Shown here: piece after piece, positions 1 through 12,285 of the stretch
Layout of the letters: each line of letters begins with the position of its first letter
Position numbering within the stretch: position 1 is the stretch's first letter
Assembly: GCA_022577435.1 (NCBI GenBank)
Contig: JAKOON010000010.1
Coordinates: 20,130,024 to 20,194,023 of the forward strand
Length of the DNA stretch: 64,000 nucleotides
Direction: 5' to 3'
DNA from: Embiotoca jacksoni
Lineage: Eukaryota; Chordata; Actinopteri; Embiotocidae
Notes under the pieces: model-generated
The model's database searches: none
Told to the model about the DNA's origin: nothing
Seen by the model: only the letters and a program-made list of their open reading frames with translations
Program-made: the position numbers and the translations under genes

Positions 1-2919
1 TTGTCATCTGATTTACTGGTCTGTGGGGAAGTACTTTTATTTTGGTCCAGCGCGCTCTCAAGGGGAGTGTCATCTTTCGGATATGGGGCCGCTTTGCCGG
101 GTATTTTTAGGCAGTAATCACCCCAAGATGCTTCTGTCTCCCTGATAGTATGCTATTACATTCATTCATCCTTTGTCTGCGTGGCATTGTGTGTTCTGCT
201 GTAGAAACAGCTGGCTATCTATAAGATAAAAGGCTTGACCTTTCTTTAACTCTCGGTACATCTGTTCGCTGTTGGTCCATTTTCTCTCATTCACTCGCAT
301 TCCCTGTTTTTCTACGCCTGCTTTCTACACAGCCTGCCCTGTCTGTCTCACTGGCATCTCACCCTCCACCCCCTCTCCCTGGCCCCTGCCTGCCTTGTTT
401 GATATAAATATCATGTTGGGTTGGCCTGATGGGGTAGGGTTTCGGTGTGGGACTGTGGCCAGTTCTGCTCTTTTGCTCCCTGGCTATAAACAGGTGAGCT
501 GTGGGCCCTGGTGGCCCATCACCGGTGCCCACATGTTAATAGAAAAGATTAGACAGCCTTGGTTACTTCCCTCCCTCCCTGCATGCACTGCACTCCTCGC
601 TCTGTGGGAAATGGGCAGTAAAAACATCGACATCTCCTTTATCCTGGAATTCAAAGCATGCTGTAGTTAGCCGAATGGGTCCTGCAATCGTCAACACATT
701 ATTCTTATTTTCTGGACTGACAGATGGTGTTTTGTGTTCGAGCACATTCTTCATCGGCTCACCACCTTGAATCCTGCGGTGTTAGAGGAGTCTTATGCTT
801 GAGTAGATTTTATTACAATCTTGATTCCTGTTAAAACAGGTTGGATTTTAAATGAGGTTTCACTGGATTACGAGCACTTAATGCTCCCCGTTCTCGAGCC
901 ACCTTCTCCGTGTCTCTGCCTGATTGCTTGCTTGCTTTCTGCAAAGTGGACAAAGGAATGTGTGGAATTCCCCATGTACCTTCACTCCCATCTGATAAAC
1001 GCTGCAGGACCGGGGCAGGGCCTTGGGTGGGTGGATAGTGGCGCAGAGGCAGGACTGTACATGTACCCACTGCCGCAAGAATGTGTACACTATCCACATG
1101 ACATCCCAGTTGTTTGTTGAACATAATGAAGATTAGTGACCACATTTGGATCCCCTGACAGAGCTTCTGTTATTGTAAATCAGTATATTGTTTGACTGAG
1201 GTCTGATGAATTCGTCTTGAGTTATTAGTCCCAGTCATATCCTCCTAGATGACTGCTTTATTTCTCCAGACCTTGCACAATGGACTATTGAGTCAAGATG
1301 CTGTTGGAGAATTGGACTTTGTCCACTGTGGCTCCTGCCCCCTGTCTGGAGTGGAAAAGATTAGCCTGTTACTGGCTTACAGCGCATGTTTGCATTCTTA
1401 ATGCTTCTAACTCCATGAGGACCAAACTTGTCTGAAACTAACGAAGGCTTGTTGTCTGTTGTCATGCCAGACTCAATGCTGCCCTCCTCAGGGAACTAAG
1501 AGAAGTGAGAAAACCTTGGTAGCATCCTCATAGTTTTATCCTTTTATGACCAGCAGTAAAAGATATCAAAGAGATGCGGTTAATAGGCACAGAGGATGAA
1601 GCGTGGGTGGTATGCAGGCTGCTTAGGCAAAGGCCACAAAAGGATGTGAGCTGGAAATTTCAGATTTATCACTTTCTCTGATGCTAGATTTAAACAGGTC
1701 TGACCTGTTGTAGGTCATTGCTCATGCCCTGTTTTAGTCTTTCTTTTTACTGATATAGAAATCACTGATTATGTTTTACGGTAAATTACGAAAATCCTCT
1801 CGGTCAACTATTTAAAAAGATAACTTTATTTATTTATTGTAATTTGACTTGGACACATTGCTGCTACAGTAGACCACCAAAATAAATCAAAATACAGATA
1901 CATTTTCTGTCCATCGACTAATTGGTTTATTAACTAATCGATTTTGAACGAATCCATGTGTTTGGATTTGTGCAGGAAAGCTTCAAACGCAGATTTTAAA
2001 CGAGAGCACCGTGAAAGAACGGCTGAAAGCAACACGTACTTGCAGACGACACCAATTTTCTGCCTCAGTCGCAGATGTGTTGTATCAGCAGGTGGGAGGA
2101 GGCGTCATGACTGCAGAGACCATTTTAGAGAAGGAGTCTCAAAAACTGGACAAAGTGCTATGGAGGGCTTTGGGTTTTATGGCTGTCCTATCTGTCAAGG
2201 CTATGAAGAGCTTTCTAGGAATATATCACCATAATTAGTAAGGCTTGAGGCCTTTCATTTTTAATTTGAAAGACGAGAGGAATGTGGATCCGTATCTAAA
2301 TCCTGATCCCTGCGTTTTATTTGACTCCCCTTTGTTCCAAACCCAGTTATGGTATATTTCTATCCGCGGGCTTTGTTTTATGAGTGACAAAGTCAACTTC
2401 AGTAAGACCTTGTTTAGCATGTCAGCACCAGGTGCAGATTATTTTGAGCTGGTCGTGATATTTCAGCACATTTGCGCAGACATGGGCTACTCACTGAGCT
2501 TACTGCTTTAAATAGGTTGGTGCTCCCATGTGGTTTATGTCAAACTTCATGACTTAAACTTTTGGCTTCTGGGAAGGACCTCCCTTTGGACTACTGCATG
2601 ATGAAGGGTCCAGACTGAATATAGAGGAAGTTTAGATGCAGGGATACGTGAAAGATTCCGGTTTATCTAATCCTTTAAGCTTTTCCTCGTTCCTCTGAGC
2701 TGAACATTTAAACTTCTGTCTAATTTTAAATTTCATATAACAGTCTGTCACGTGAAGTTTAAAATCCTGTTGTCCTTATTCGTGTATAAATACCGATTCG
2801 AGTGTGAGCATTTGTTAAAGGGCCATTTAAAGGATACTGTCACCCAATTTTGGCCCTGAAACCACTCCCCCAGTAGACTGGCAGCATGTTATCACTCCTT
2901 ATTGCTCTGCTATCTGCTT

Positions 2920-3010
<91 letters not shown>

Positions 3011-4388
3011 ATAATAATCCGTGGAGGATATTACCGATAAAGCACGTGGAAAAAATGTGAGTAGATACCGGACTTTCTAAGAATTGAAAAACGACATGTT
3101 TGTATTGCGGCGTTACCGTGACACCCGTTGTCATTTCTTCTCCCTTCTTCTTACTAAGAGGCTTTACTTGTTTGATGACACAGAAAAAGAGAAAACTTTT
3201 TGAGGCTATTCAATGTCTGATTTAATACCCCAGATATTCTGTGGACGTTTTCATACATGTGTGCGTGTAACATTTTAAGTTTCACATTAACGTGACTTTA
3301 TTGCTGAATGTTTTTGTCGAGTATTTGGTGAAGTAGAATTATTTGGATGACATCAAAACAGCATTACATTGAAGGATTACATTTATTTATACCTATCTTG
3401 TTGGGACCGGAAATCAAAGTTTTCAGACACGCTTTATTTCACATAGACTGTATTTTAAACCTCATTAGGATGTTTGTTTTCTTGAATATTTTCCACCTTC
3501 CTTTTCTGGTGGTTTAAGCTTAAATGTGCAGCGATTGTTTGAAACGGACTGTAACAAGTCCAAGCTTCTGTAGTGACACAGCATGCAGATGGCGATTGCG
3601 GTCTATTCTGGACAGGCTGAGGATGGATGGATGGATTGTGTGACGTAAGAGTCTATTTTGTTCCTGCGTTCCAGTGAACACTCGGCCGGGCGACGCTGTA
3701 CCCCCGCAACCCTGGACGGGATCCAGAGCTTCTCTCGCTCTCTGCGTGTCTGCTTCTTTTGTTTTATCAGTCGTGTTAAGTTCACACTCACTCGCATAAA
3801 ACCCAGACTAATCATAGACACAAACCGAATGAAGAGATCAAAAACAGACAGGTAACTCTCATTTGACCGTACGGTTGTATTTTTTTTTTTTTTTTTTAGT
3901 GTGGACTGATTGAAAATGTATGTTGGGGATTTCAGAGGGATTTTTCTCTGAAGGCCTGATGTGTCCAGGTATGAATTCGGGCCCTGTCGTGCACTCTGCT
4001 GTGCTGTGGCGGTCACGTGGTCTAAACTTACTCATGGATGGTCTGCACTGAGAAGAAAGCTTTTTTTTGTTGACAGGTTGGAATGAGAGACTCAAACCTC
4101 GCTGCCTTTGCCGTTTACAACCTGACACCACAGTCTTTAGTCACCTCAGAGCATCCAACAGTCACAGTAAAGAGTTCATTGGCCTCCGAGCCAAACCATG
4201 TTTGTCGGCAAAAACCGTTGAGGAATTTTTAGTGTGATATATTTGTGCAGAAGACACAGGGTACCCGAGTATCAGGTTTTGATTGTGTTTTTTTTTTTTT
4301 GTTTCAATGTATGTATGATTGTTTTTTTTCCGGTAGGTACAGAATTTTTGTTGTTGTTGTTGTTTTAAAGATGTCTCGTATCTTTCAG
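1..4388 (+). other. pxn intron upstream of the LD1 exon
   Basis: No exon was recognised here. The sequence ends in the acceptor TCTTTCAG just before the paxillin exon at 4389. The exon coding the usual first residues of paxillin (MDDLD) was not seen and is probably left of the window. The stretch contains a long AC microsatellite (2922-3008) and a perfect 17-bp palindrome at 1693-1709. Short open frames on both strands show no family resemblance and lack splice context. The assignment as intron is inferred from the missing start exon. Confidence 0.6.
2922..3008. repeat. (AC)n microsatellite
   Basis: About 43 uninterrupted AC dinucleotides, seen directly. It lies in the presumed first intron of paxillin. 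The open frame across it on the minus strand (Cys-Val repeats) is an artefact of the repeat. Confidence 0.97.
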
Positions 4389-7300
4389 ACGCGCTGCTGG
4401 CGGACCTGGAATCTACTACGTCCCACATCTCAAAACGACCGGTGTTCCTGCCTGAAGAGACTCCGTACTCCATCCCTACGGGAGGACAGTCATACCAGGA
4501 TGTGTCGGTTCCACCTCCGGTCCCTCCTCCACCCTCAGCTGAGGCTCTGAACGGGTCTCTGATAGATCAGCCAGACTCCCACCACTCCTCTCAGCAGGTA
4601 CATCTCTAAAATATATGTTTGCGTGTGCACGTGATGCCTCTTCTGATCGCAATCTCGTGTTTCAAACGCATCAGAAAAAGTTAACTGGGTCCATTTCAAA
4701 ATGAAGCAGTGACTGACTGATGTGTCCTCTGCAGTCGATAGGTTCAGCCCAGAAGAGCTCGTGGTCCAGGGACAGTAGCAGTTCTCCACTGTCTCACGTT
4801 GAAGAGGACCACGTCTACAGGTATCCTCCACACACTTGAAAGGTTGTGTGTGTAAACGCGTACACTTTCACCTCTAGTTGCTGTTGACTGCCGTCTCTTT
4901 GTGTCTCCTCCTCAGTTTTCCAAACAAACAGAAGACATCAGACTCGTCAACAGGAGCCATGACTTCTGCCCTGGGCAGTAACCTCTCGGAGCTCGACAGG
5001 CTTCTGCTGGAACTCAATGCCGTTCAACAGAGCTCCCCTTCATTCCCCACCACAGGTAGAGACAACGCGCCCCCCCTTCCCTCCCTCCCTCCAGCTTCAT
5101 CACTTCTGTTTGTGTTGGAACAGTATTAGTAGTAATGTTATTGTGTCCACAGAGGAGGCAGCTCCCCCCTTACCATCCTGCAGCATCACCCACTACGAGA
5201 ACGGCAGCGCCCCGGACATCCTGGTGAGCCCCCCACCTCAGGAGAAACCCAAGAGGAACGGAACGAGGCTGGAGGAGGCCCGACCCACCGTGGAGAGTCT
5301 GCTGGACGAGCTGGAGGGCTCCGTGCCGTCACCCAGGTACACACAGCCTCTCCACAGCAGCTGCATGTATATATTGCTTCCCTTCTGCGTTTGACTTTCA
5401 CCATGCAGAACGATGTATGTTCAGAGTTTGATAACTAAAAGACCGTTTTTAAATTCCTCTGTTGAAAGTTGAAAGCTTCTCTGAGCTTACATAAATCTGA
5501 GGTTCGAGTGAGCGTATCCTGCGAGCAGGATATGTGACATCACATCGAGTGATCAATGCACTGAAACTGGTCTTTTAAGTAATGTAGAGGACATTTCGTA
5601 TCTAATAGTTAAACCCTAACCCTAACCCTAAGTTGTTTGAAGAGCTTCTTTGACAGAAAGTCAAACCAAACTTACTCTCCCACCACCTGACATGCTGCCG
5701 GTCAGGCCCATCATTTATGGAAGTGGGTTTGAAAGTTGGATTTCTGCTTTTGGAAAGTAAAAGAAATTGTTGGATGCGACTCTGTTTGAGTTGAAGTTTC
5801 TGAATCTGTATGAGAGAAACCGTTGGAACTTTGTTGAGCACATTTGGCTGCCGTTTCTGGACCTGCGTCTCTTAGGTTCGTCCTTCAAAAAGACAAAAGA
5901 CCAAAGCAAAGTTTTACGGTAGCAGTTTCAGCTTCTTATCCAAGCAGTATGAAGACCGTTTAAATAGATTTATAATGGCAGTAAGTTCTAAAAGTCAGCT
6001 CGGCGTTTTAGAGCTAGAGAAGCCAGGGAAACGTTTTGCCTCGTCATTGGGAACCTTGTGAGAACTTACACGACATATCTGTCATTTCATTGTCAGTAAC
6101 ATTTCAATTTCAAATCATTTTATAATTTGTATCTTCCAGCCCCTCCACTTGCCACAGTGATTTGGACACATCGTCTCAACAGCAAGCGAGGATTTCAGCC
6201 TCCTGTGCCACAAGAGAGCTCGATGAGCTGATGGCCTCTTTGTCTGACTTCAAGGTACAAAGCAGCACCTGTAACCACGGGAACGGCTCCACTTCATCAC
6301 CCAAACCCGATCTTCTCCTGTCATGTTCCTGATGATTTCTGTCCTCTTCCTCTTATCTTGTGCTTCTCTGTTCTCTAGCCCAGTTCTTTGGGCTCTCTGC
6401 TCGACCCGGCAGGAGCGTCTTCCGGCTTTCGCCATCCTCCGGTCTCTCCCTCCGTCACCCCAGTGGCTTCTCCCTCCTTTAGTCTGTCCCACCCCTCTGC
6501 CTCTGCCTGTGCCTCTCCTCTCTTCTCTTTGCCTGCCGGTCTAGAGCTGCACATAGATGAGGATGGTGGAGACGGTGGCGTGCAGATGTCCCATCATAGC
6601 CGTTTCCCTCCCCACAGTCCTACATCCTCACTTTCTGCAGCCAGTGACCTAGACATGGACTCTTTCATAGACGTCTCTGCCACCATGCTGGCGTCCCAAA
6701 CCAAGTCTCTGCTGGTGTTCGCTCAGTCCGCCTCTTCTAACTCCAACCTGATGAGAAATAGTTCAAGTCCCTCCAATACCACCACCCCCTCACTTACCTC
6801 GGTTGTCACCGTCCTAGACCACAAGTCCTCCAAGTCCTCCAGTCCATCTGTGGAGCGGGTCTCGCCCTCAGCCTCTGTTGGTAAATTCTCTTGTGCTCCT
6901 GAGACTATGAACAAGGTCTCTCCTTGTTTTCATGATTTGAATTTCTCCACTCCATCTCCTTTGAAAAACCTCACCCCTCCCCTCTCAGCTCCTTCGCCCC
7001 TCCCTGTTTTTGTCTCTATACCTCCACCTCCTGCACTTGCCTCCTCAAAAACCTCCTCCCCATCTCCAGTCTCTTCAATGATGATCCCGTCTCCGCTGGC
7101 CTTCACTAGCTCCAGTAGACAACTGTTGGAGGCAGCACCCGCGGTGCAGAGAGCCAGCCCCCTTTCTGTGCAGCAGATTGAGCCTTCCCTGGACGAGGCG
7201 CTGGACAAGCTGCTGGCAATGAGCTTTGCACAAAATCACACGATGGCACATGTGGAGGAGCCGCAGCTGCAGATGGAGGAACGGTGTCTAGGCAGAGGAA

Positions 7301-10300
7301 TGCAGGAGGTCCACGAGGAGCTGATCCTGCCCTTGGACAGAAACAGCGCGCAGCCCGACACGTTCACCAGCGCCACCAACACCATCACCGACGACTCGGT
7401 GGACGGAGGCACCGACGGGAACGGAGACCTGGACTGGGCTGACGAGGAGCTGTCCATGTCCTTACACGATGGACTGGATGGCACCATGACTCCTTACACT
7501 GAGAGGCCGTACACAGATGGCAGCATGACCCCGCTGACAGAGGCCAGCTGGATGGATGAGTCCATGACCCCGTCCTCATGCCCCGGGACGCCCGACGCTG
7601 CCCTGGACCTGCCCCTGGTTCAGACTCCCAACATAGACCGAGTCTCGGCATCCGGACATGTATGCATCTCTCCGCTCCTGCTTGACGCACGATGGGCTTG
7701 TTTTGCTCCCGTTTGCCTTTTGTTTGCTTTAGAGAGTGATGCTTCCACATGTGCGCTCATCTCTGCTTCAAGGGTTTCGTGTCTTTTTAAAAAGCGGAAA
7801 CATAATACCAAATATTTATCGACTAGTTTGATTACTACCGATGGCTAATCAAGAGGGTTTGCTTTGGAACTGCACTCACAAGTAACTTGTTGTTTGGCGG
7901 CAGCGTTGCTCAGCGTGGCTCCACCGGTTTGTTTGAAAGATCCTGATGCACCTTTTATTGTGAGGTTGATTTGGCTGCTTGAGACACGGTGAAGGCTGCA
8001 GGAGGTGTTGGAATCTGACAACAGCATGCAAGAAGTACACGAACTGCGACTCTAATCCCACTGACCACCGCTGCATCCGGCCACGTCGGTGATTTGAAAA
8101 TAGATTGCGTGACTCGCCTGCTGCTTCAGAGCTGCTGTAACCTCTTGAGCTGGTTTCTGATCCGTGCGGACGTATGTTAAGGTGCTCACCATTCCCCCTT
8201 AGATCAAATCAGTGATTAGGCGCACTAAGGAGACTCCCAATGTGCACCCCATGTTACGAGACGGTCATCTGCGCAGGAAGATGGGACCCGTCATTGTAAA
8301 CAAGAACACCTCTCAGGACCGTCTCATAGAGGAGCTTCAGGGTAAGCTTGGGATCGGACGCTCGGAGCGGCGGCGCAAACAGTCTGACGACTGGCTGACC
8401 GAGGGGGTCATCGTCACCTCCAAACCGCAGCGCTTCCGTCCTGAATGGGCCGGCGGTGAGGTCGACAAGGTTGGCTTCAGTGTGCTCAACAGTTTTCACT
8501 AAATGTTTCATTTTCCTATTAACTCACCTTCTGTAGTTTTCCATACGTTTCCTCTCTGTGTCCTCCCTTTCTTCTGTTTCTCTCTCTTCTTCAGATGATA
8601 CTTCCCCCAGAGTCTCCTGTCCCCGTGAGGAAGGTGCTCCCACCTCTCTCTCCCCCCGGCCCCCGTCGCCCCTTTGTTGTAGAAGAACCTAAGCGGCCAC
8701 TCCCAGTGCAGCATCCCCCCGTCCCATTACCACCACCACCACCTCCTCCTCCTCCTCCTCCTCCACCCCCCTCTCCTCCTCCTCACCACCCACCACATGT
8801 TCAGGAACAAGTTCACGCTGCACTTCGGCAGATTATCAAAGCCTCACCTCCACAAGCCCCGATTCAGGAGTCTCCCGCCCCTAAACCAGAGCCCCCTCCT
8901 CCTGTCTTTAAAACCCCCACCCAGCCACCACCACTGGAGCCAGCTCCACCAGTAGCACCCAAAGTCCTGGTGTCTGTAGGCTGCCAAACAGAGTATGACC
9001 CAGTCTTCTCTCCGATGCAGGCATGAATCCCCATCTCTTACCCCTTCTGTTTTTCACACCTCTAAGAAGCACGCCGTGATTCATTTGAAACTTTTGATAC
9101 ATTTCAGGTCAGCGCATAACTATTTCCATGCTGAACCATTTCAGATTATGGCCCAAGGGAAAGGCGGTGTTCCCAGCGGGGCCCCGACGCAGGTCAACAA
9201 GCTGGACAACATGCTCGGGAGCCTGCAGTCGGACCTCAACAAACTGGGGGTGCAGACGGTTGCTAAAGGAGTTTGCGGTGCCTGCTGTAAGCCAATTGTG
9301 GGACAGGTGAGAACCTTTATATATGAAAATGTAATCGTTCTCATAATCATGTTTAAAATTTGCACACTAAATGCAGAGTCCAACTCCTCTGTTTGAGTAG
9401 GTGGTGACTGCCATGGGCCGCACATGGCACCCCGAACACTTTGTGTGCACACACTGTCAGGAGGAGATCGGCTCCAGGAACTTCTTTGAGCGTGAAGGAC
9501 AGCCCTACTGTGAGAAAGATTACCACAATCTGTTCTCTCCACGGTGCTACTACTGCAACGGGCCCATACTGGATGTGAGTCACTGCTCCGGAATACATGT
9601 GGTCTCTCATAGATCATTTGGCTAATAATAAACGCTGTTGTATCGATTTAGAAAGTTGTGACGGCGCTGGATAGGACATGGCATCCTGAACACTTCTTCT
9701 GCGCTCAGTGTGGATCCTTCTTTGGCCCAGAGGGTATTGGGATTTTTCTCTTATCCACAACAATCATAGTAGAAATAGTCAAATTAGTTATTTAGTTTTC
9801 ATATTGTGTAATAGTTTCTGTTTACATTTATAGGTTAAAAAAAATAAATCTGTTTTCTGTCTCTCTTTTTTTCTTTTTCTTGTGAAGGTTTTCATGAAAA
9901 GGATGGAAAAGCCTACTGCAGGAAGGATTACTTTGACATGTTTGCACCGAAGTGTGGCGGCTGTGCCAGAGCCATTCTGGAGAATTACATCTCAGCACTG
10001 AACTCTCTTTGGCATCCCGAGTGTTTTGTTTGCAGGGTTTGTGCGACACATTTTCTGTCCCCATCACGTAACAGTTAGTGCACCTCGGTAAGGATGACCG
10101 TTTGATGAATAACAACACCTTCCTCTGTCCGTGCGTGCAGGAGTGCTTCACCCCGTTTGTGAATGGGAGCTTCTTCGAGCACGACGGCCAGCCCTACTGT
10201 GAAGTGCACTACCACGAGCGCCGCGGCTCCCTCTGCTCCGGCTGCCAGAAGCCCATCACGGGACGCTGCATCACGGCCATGGCCAAGAAGTTCCACCCGG

Positions 10301-10407
10301 AGCACTTTGTCTGCGCCTTCTGCCTGAAACAACTCAACAAAGGCACCTTTAAAGAGCAAAACGACAAGCCCTACTGCCACGGCTGCTTCATCAAGCTCTT
10401 CAGTTAG
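4389..10407 (+). CDS. pxn: Paxillin, focal-adhesion LIM scaffold (5' incomplete)
   Basis: Cytoplasmic adaptor that binds FAK and vinculin through LD motifs and targets focal adhesions through LIM domains. Exons read: 4389-4597, 4735-4820, 4916-5055, 5153-5336, 6140-6254, then optional 6379-7659, 8203-8469 and 8595-9020, then 9145-9306, 9401-9574, 9652-9733, 9888-10036 and 10141-10407. All phases agree. Visible parts in order: LD1 (ALLADLES), the tyrosine sites PYSIP and VYSFP, LD2 (LSELDRLLLELNAVQ), LD3 (VESLLDELEG), LD4 (ATRELDELMASLSDFK), LD5 (LDNMLGSLQSDLNKLGV) and four LIM domains ending KLFS, where the mammalian protein ends in Cys. The CxxC pair of LIM4 is intact. The start exon is off the left edge. 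Which teleost co-orthologue (pxna or pxnb) cannot be told. The next gene downstream on this strand is rnf181. Confidence 0.96.
5614..5631. repeat. Short interstitial telomere-like repeat (CCCTAA)3
   Basis: Three exact CCCTAA units in a paxillin intron, seen directly. This is the C-rich strand of the vertebrate telomere repeat. It is short, so chance slippage is also possible. Confidence 0.9.
6379..9020 (+). other. pxn: In-frame paxillin insert exons between LD4 and LD5
   Basis: Three phase-0 exons (427, 89 and 142 codons) lie between the LD4 exon, which ends SDFK at 6254, and the exon beginning IMAQGKGG at 9145. Seen: a Ser/Pro/Thr-rich first exon with an LD-like stretch LDEALDKLLAM near 7190-7222 and three spaced MTP units near 7480-7580; a basic second exon with QDRLIEELQGKLGI near 8314-8355; and a proline-rich third exon. 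Acceptors are CTCTAG before 6379, CCTTAG before 8203 and TTCAG before 8595. Donors are CAT|GTATGC and AAG|GTTGGC for the first two. The third has no good GT and would use ATGCAG|GCATGA. Mammalian beta and gamma paxillin isoforms are known to insert short exons at this same junction, so alternative use is likely but inferred. Confidence 0.75.
8730..8770 (+). repeat. CCA/CCT triplet tract coding polyproline
   Basis: Mixed CCA and CCT codons inside the third paxillin insert exon give about 14 prolines in a row. As a coding triplet repeat it is likely variable in length. Such tracts commonly bind SH3, WW or EVH1 domains (inference). Confidence 0.9.
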
Positions 10408-11980
10408 GGAGTTAGACAGAACATGTAACGGCACCGCGTCTGGCTCAGAGCTTCAACATGTGTCGAAAGCAGATTTAGCACAGGGAGAGTGGGAATGGAG
10501 TTTGCTTGTTTGGAAGGAAGTTGTCCTCTGATGTGGACGTTGGACGTGTGTCTGGGTTGGATATGTGCATGTGGTTGAAGCGGCGTACTGCGTCTTGCCA
10601 GATTAAAAAGCCTTTCGCGTCCTTCTTTTTTAGACTGACAGCAAAATAATTTTTGAAGCTTTTCTGGGTTCTGTGTTGGTCAGTAAATGTGACGCAGACA
10701 TATTCAGTATTTAAAGGACATTGAAAATCTTTTAGAACACAAAAAAAAAAAGAAAAAAAAAAAAAAAGTGCAACCCTGATACGCAGAAGACGTAGCTTTT
10801 TCTCTCGGTCTCCTTTTAGATGTGTTGGACATTTTCCAAAGGCAAAGAGAGCCATTCTTTGGCGTAACCCTCAAATCATTGTGTTTTCAAATGTTGTTAG
10901 TGTGCGTCTGTTTGGACGGTGGTGCAGATGCAGCCGTCCACCTGTTGCTGCAGCGTCCGCTCTCACGTTTTGACTTTTTTTTTTTTTGTGCTGCCAAATC
11001 ATTCCTTGTCTTTTCACTGAGGAAAAGAGAAAACGGTCAGAAAACAGTTTGTTGCAGTTGTCTCGTACAGTGAAGTGGAACCGCTCAAAGACATTGAGAG
11101 TATGTTGTGTATCCTCTTACACTACTATTACTGTTTCTGAGTACATCCTGAGAAGTTATTTTCTTTTTTGTAAATATCCAATGCAGCTACATTGTAAGCA
11201 AAGCGCTGGCATGCTTAGCATGTACATGTGTTTTAATAACCACTCATTCAAAGAAGAAGAGGGCTGCTGGGAAGGCACAGCAAAGGTATTTTTTTGTTGT
11301 CATTACTGTATTGAAAAGCTGATGAATGTTTTATTTTTTTTTTTTGAACGAAGTACATAATACAAACAGAACACAAAATTTTCCTGTGATATTCCAATAA
11401 CTATGCAACTGTGGATTAACAACGTTGTATTTCAGCATCAGCACGTGTTTCTTAACTGGCTGTCTGTGCCATTGTATCATGTCTAATAACACTGGCAAAT
11501 TCAGCAAAACACTGATGGCAGGTCGATAGTCCACAGTTCTGTTTTCATGTTATTAGTCTGTGAGTCCACTGAAAAAAATATAGGCTGTTAAAAAGAGGTG
11601 GTCTGCCAGATTAAATCGTAGGACTAAGATGGCTCATTTTGTCTCTGAGCATCTGAGTAGCATCTACTGTACGACCTCCAGGTGGGTTCTCCGTGACGAG
11701 CAGCAGATATATATATTTGGCCTTTTGTCTTGTTCAGGGAATTCTCGAGCCTTAAATCTCTTCTCACTCTATTTAAGATACCATGTAACAGTTCTCTTTT
11801 CAAAGCAGGTCAGTAGAGTGTTATTTAACCAAAGCCATACCTTCTTTGATATGTTCTCATGTCTCTTCACTTTTTTTTTTTTCCTTTCCTTTTCACTTTG
11901 AATGTCAATAGATATGAACAGTGAGATTCCTCAGTTCTAGTCTGATCATGCAAATAAATCCTGTTTTGGTATCAAAAAGT
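10408..11980 (+). other. pxn: pxn 3' UTR
   Basis: No coding signal was seen after the TAG at 10405-10407. A consensus AATAAA at 11953-11958 (after CATGCA) is the most likely cleavage signal and gives a 3' UTR of about 1.55 kb. A-rich and T-rich runs at 10741-10767 and around 10975 are low complexity. The end point is inferred from the hexamer only. Confidence 0.6.
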
Positions 11981-12285
11981 TATTGAAGGGCATTCATTTA
12001 TGATAAGTTTTACCCGGAAATTAAACACTACAAACATCAGTCTAGCTGCGCAGCACCTCCTCCGGATTAAAGGAGTTAACGTTGAATACGCAAATGTAGA
12101 AAGTCTCTGTTACAACGACAGGCACGTCAGCTAATATTGTGCTTTTATCAGATCAAAAAAAAAAAAAAAAAAAATCGATGATGATTTATCCGTTCATATC
12201 GATGAACCTTAGAGAGTAACTGTTCCAGATGTTTGGACAACACTTTCTGGAGAAATTCATAACAATTCCGCCAGTACACGTTTCG

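Noticed and set aside
272..670. 132-codon frame at the left edge
   Set aside because: No family resemblance, no splice signals, and it lies in the presumed paxillin intron.
2910..3134. Cys-Val repeat protein
   Set aside because: It is the AC microsatellite read in one frame.
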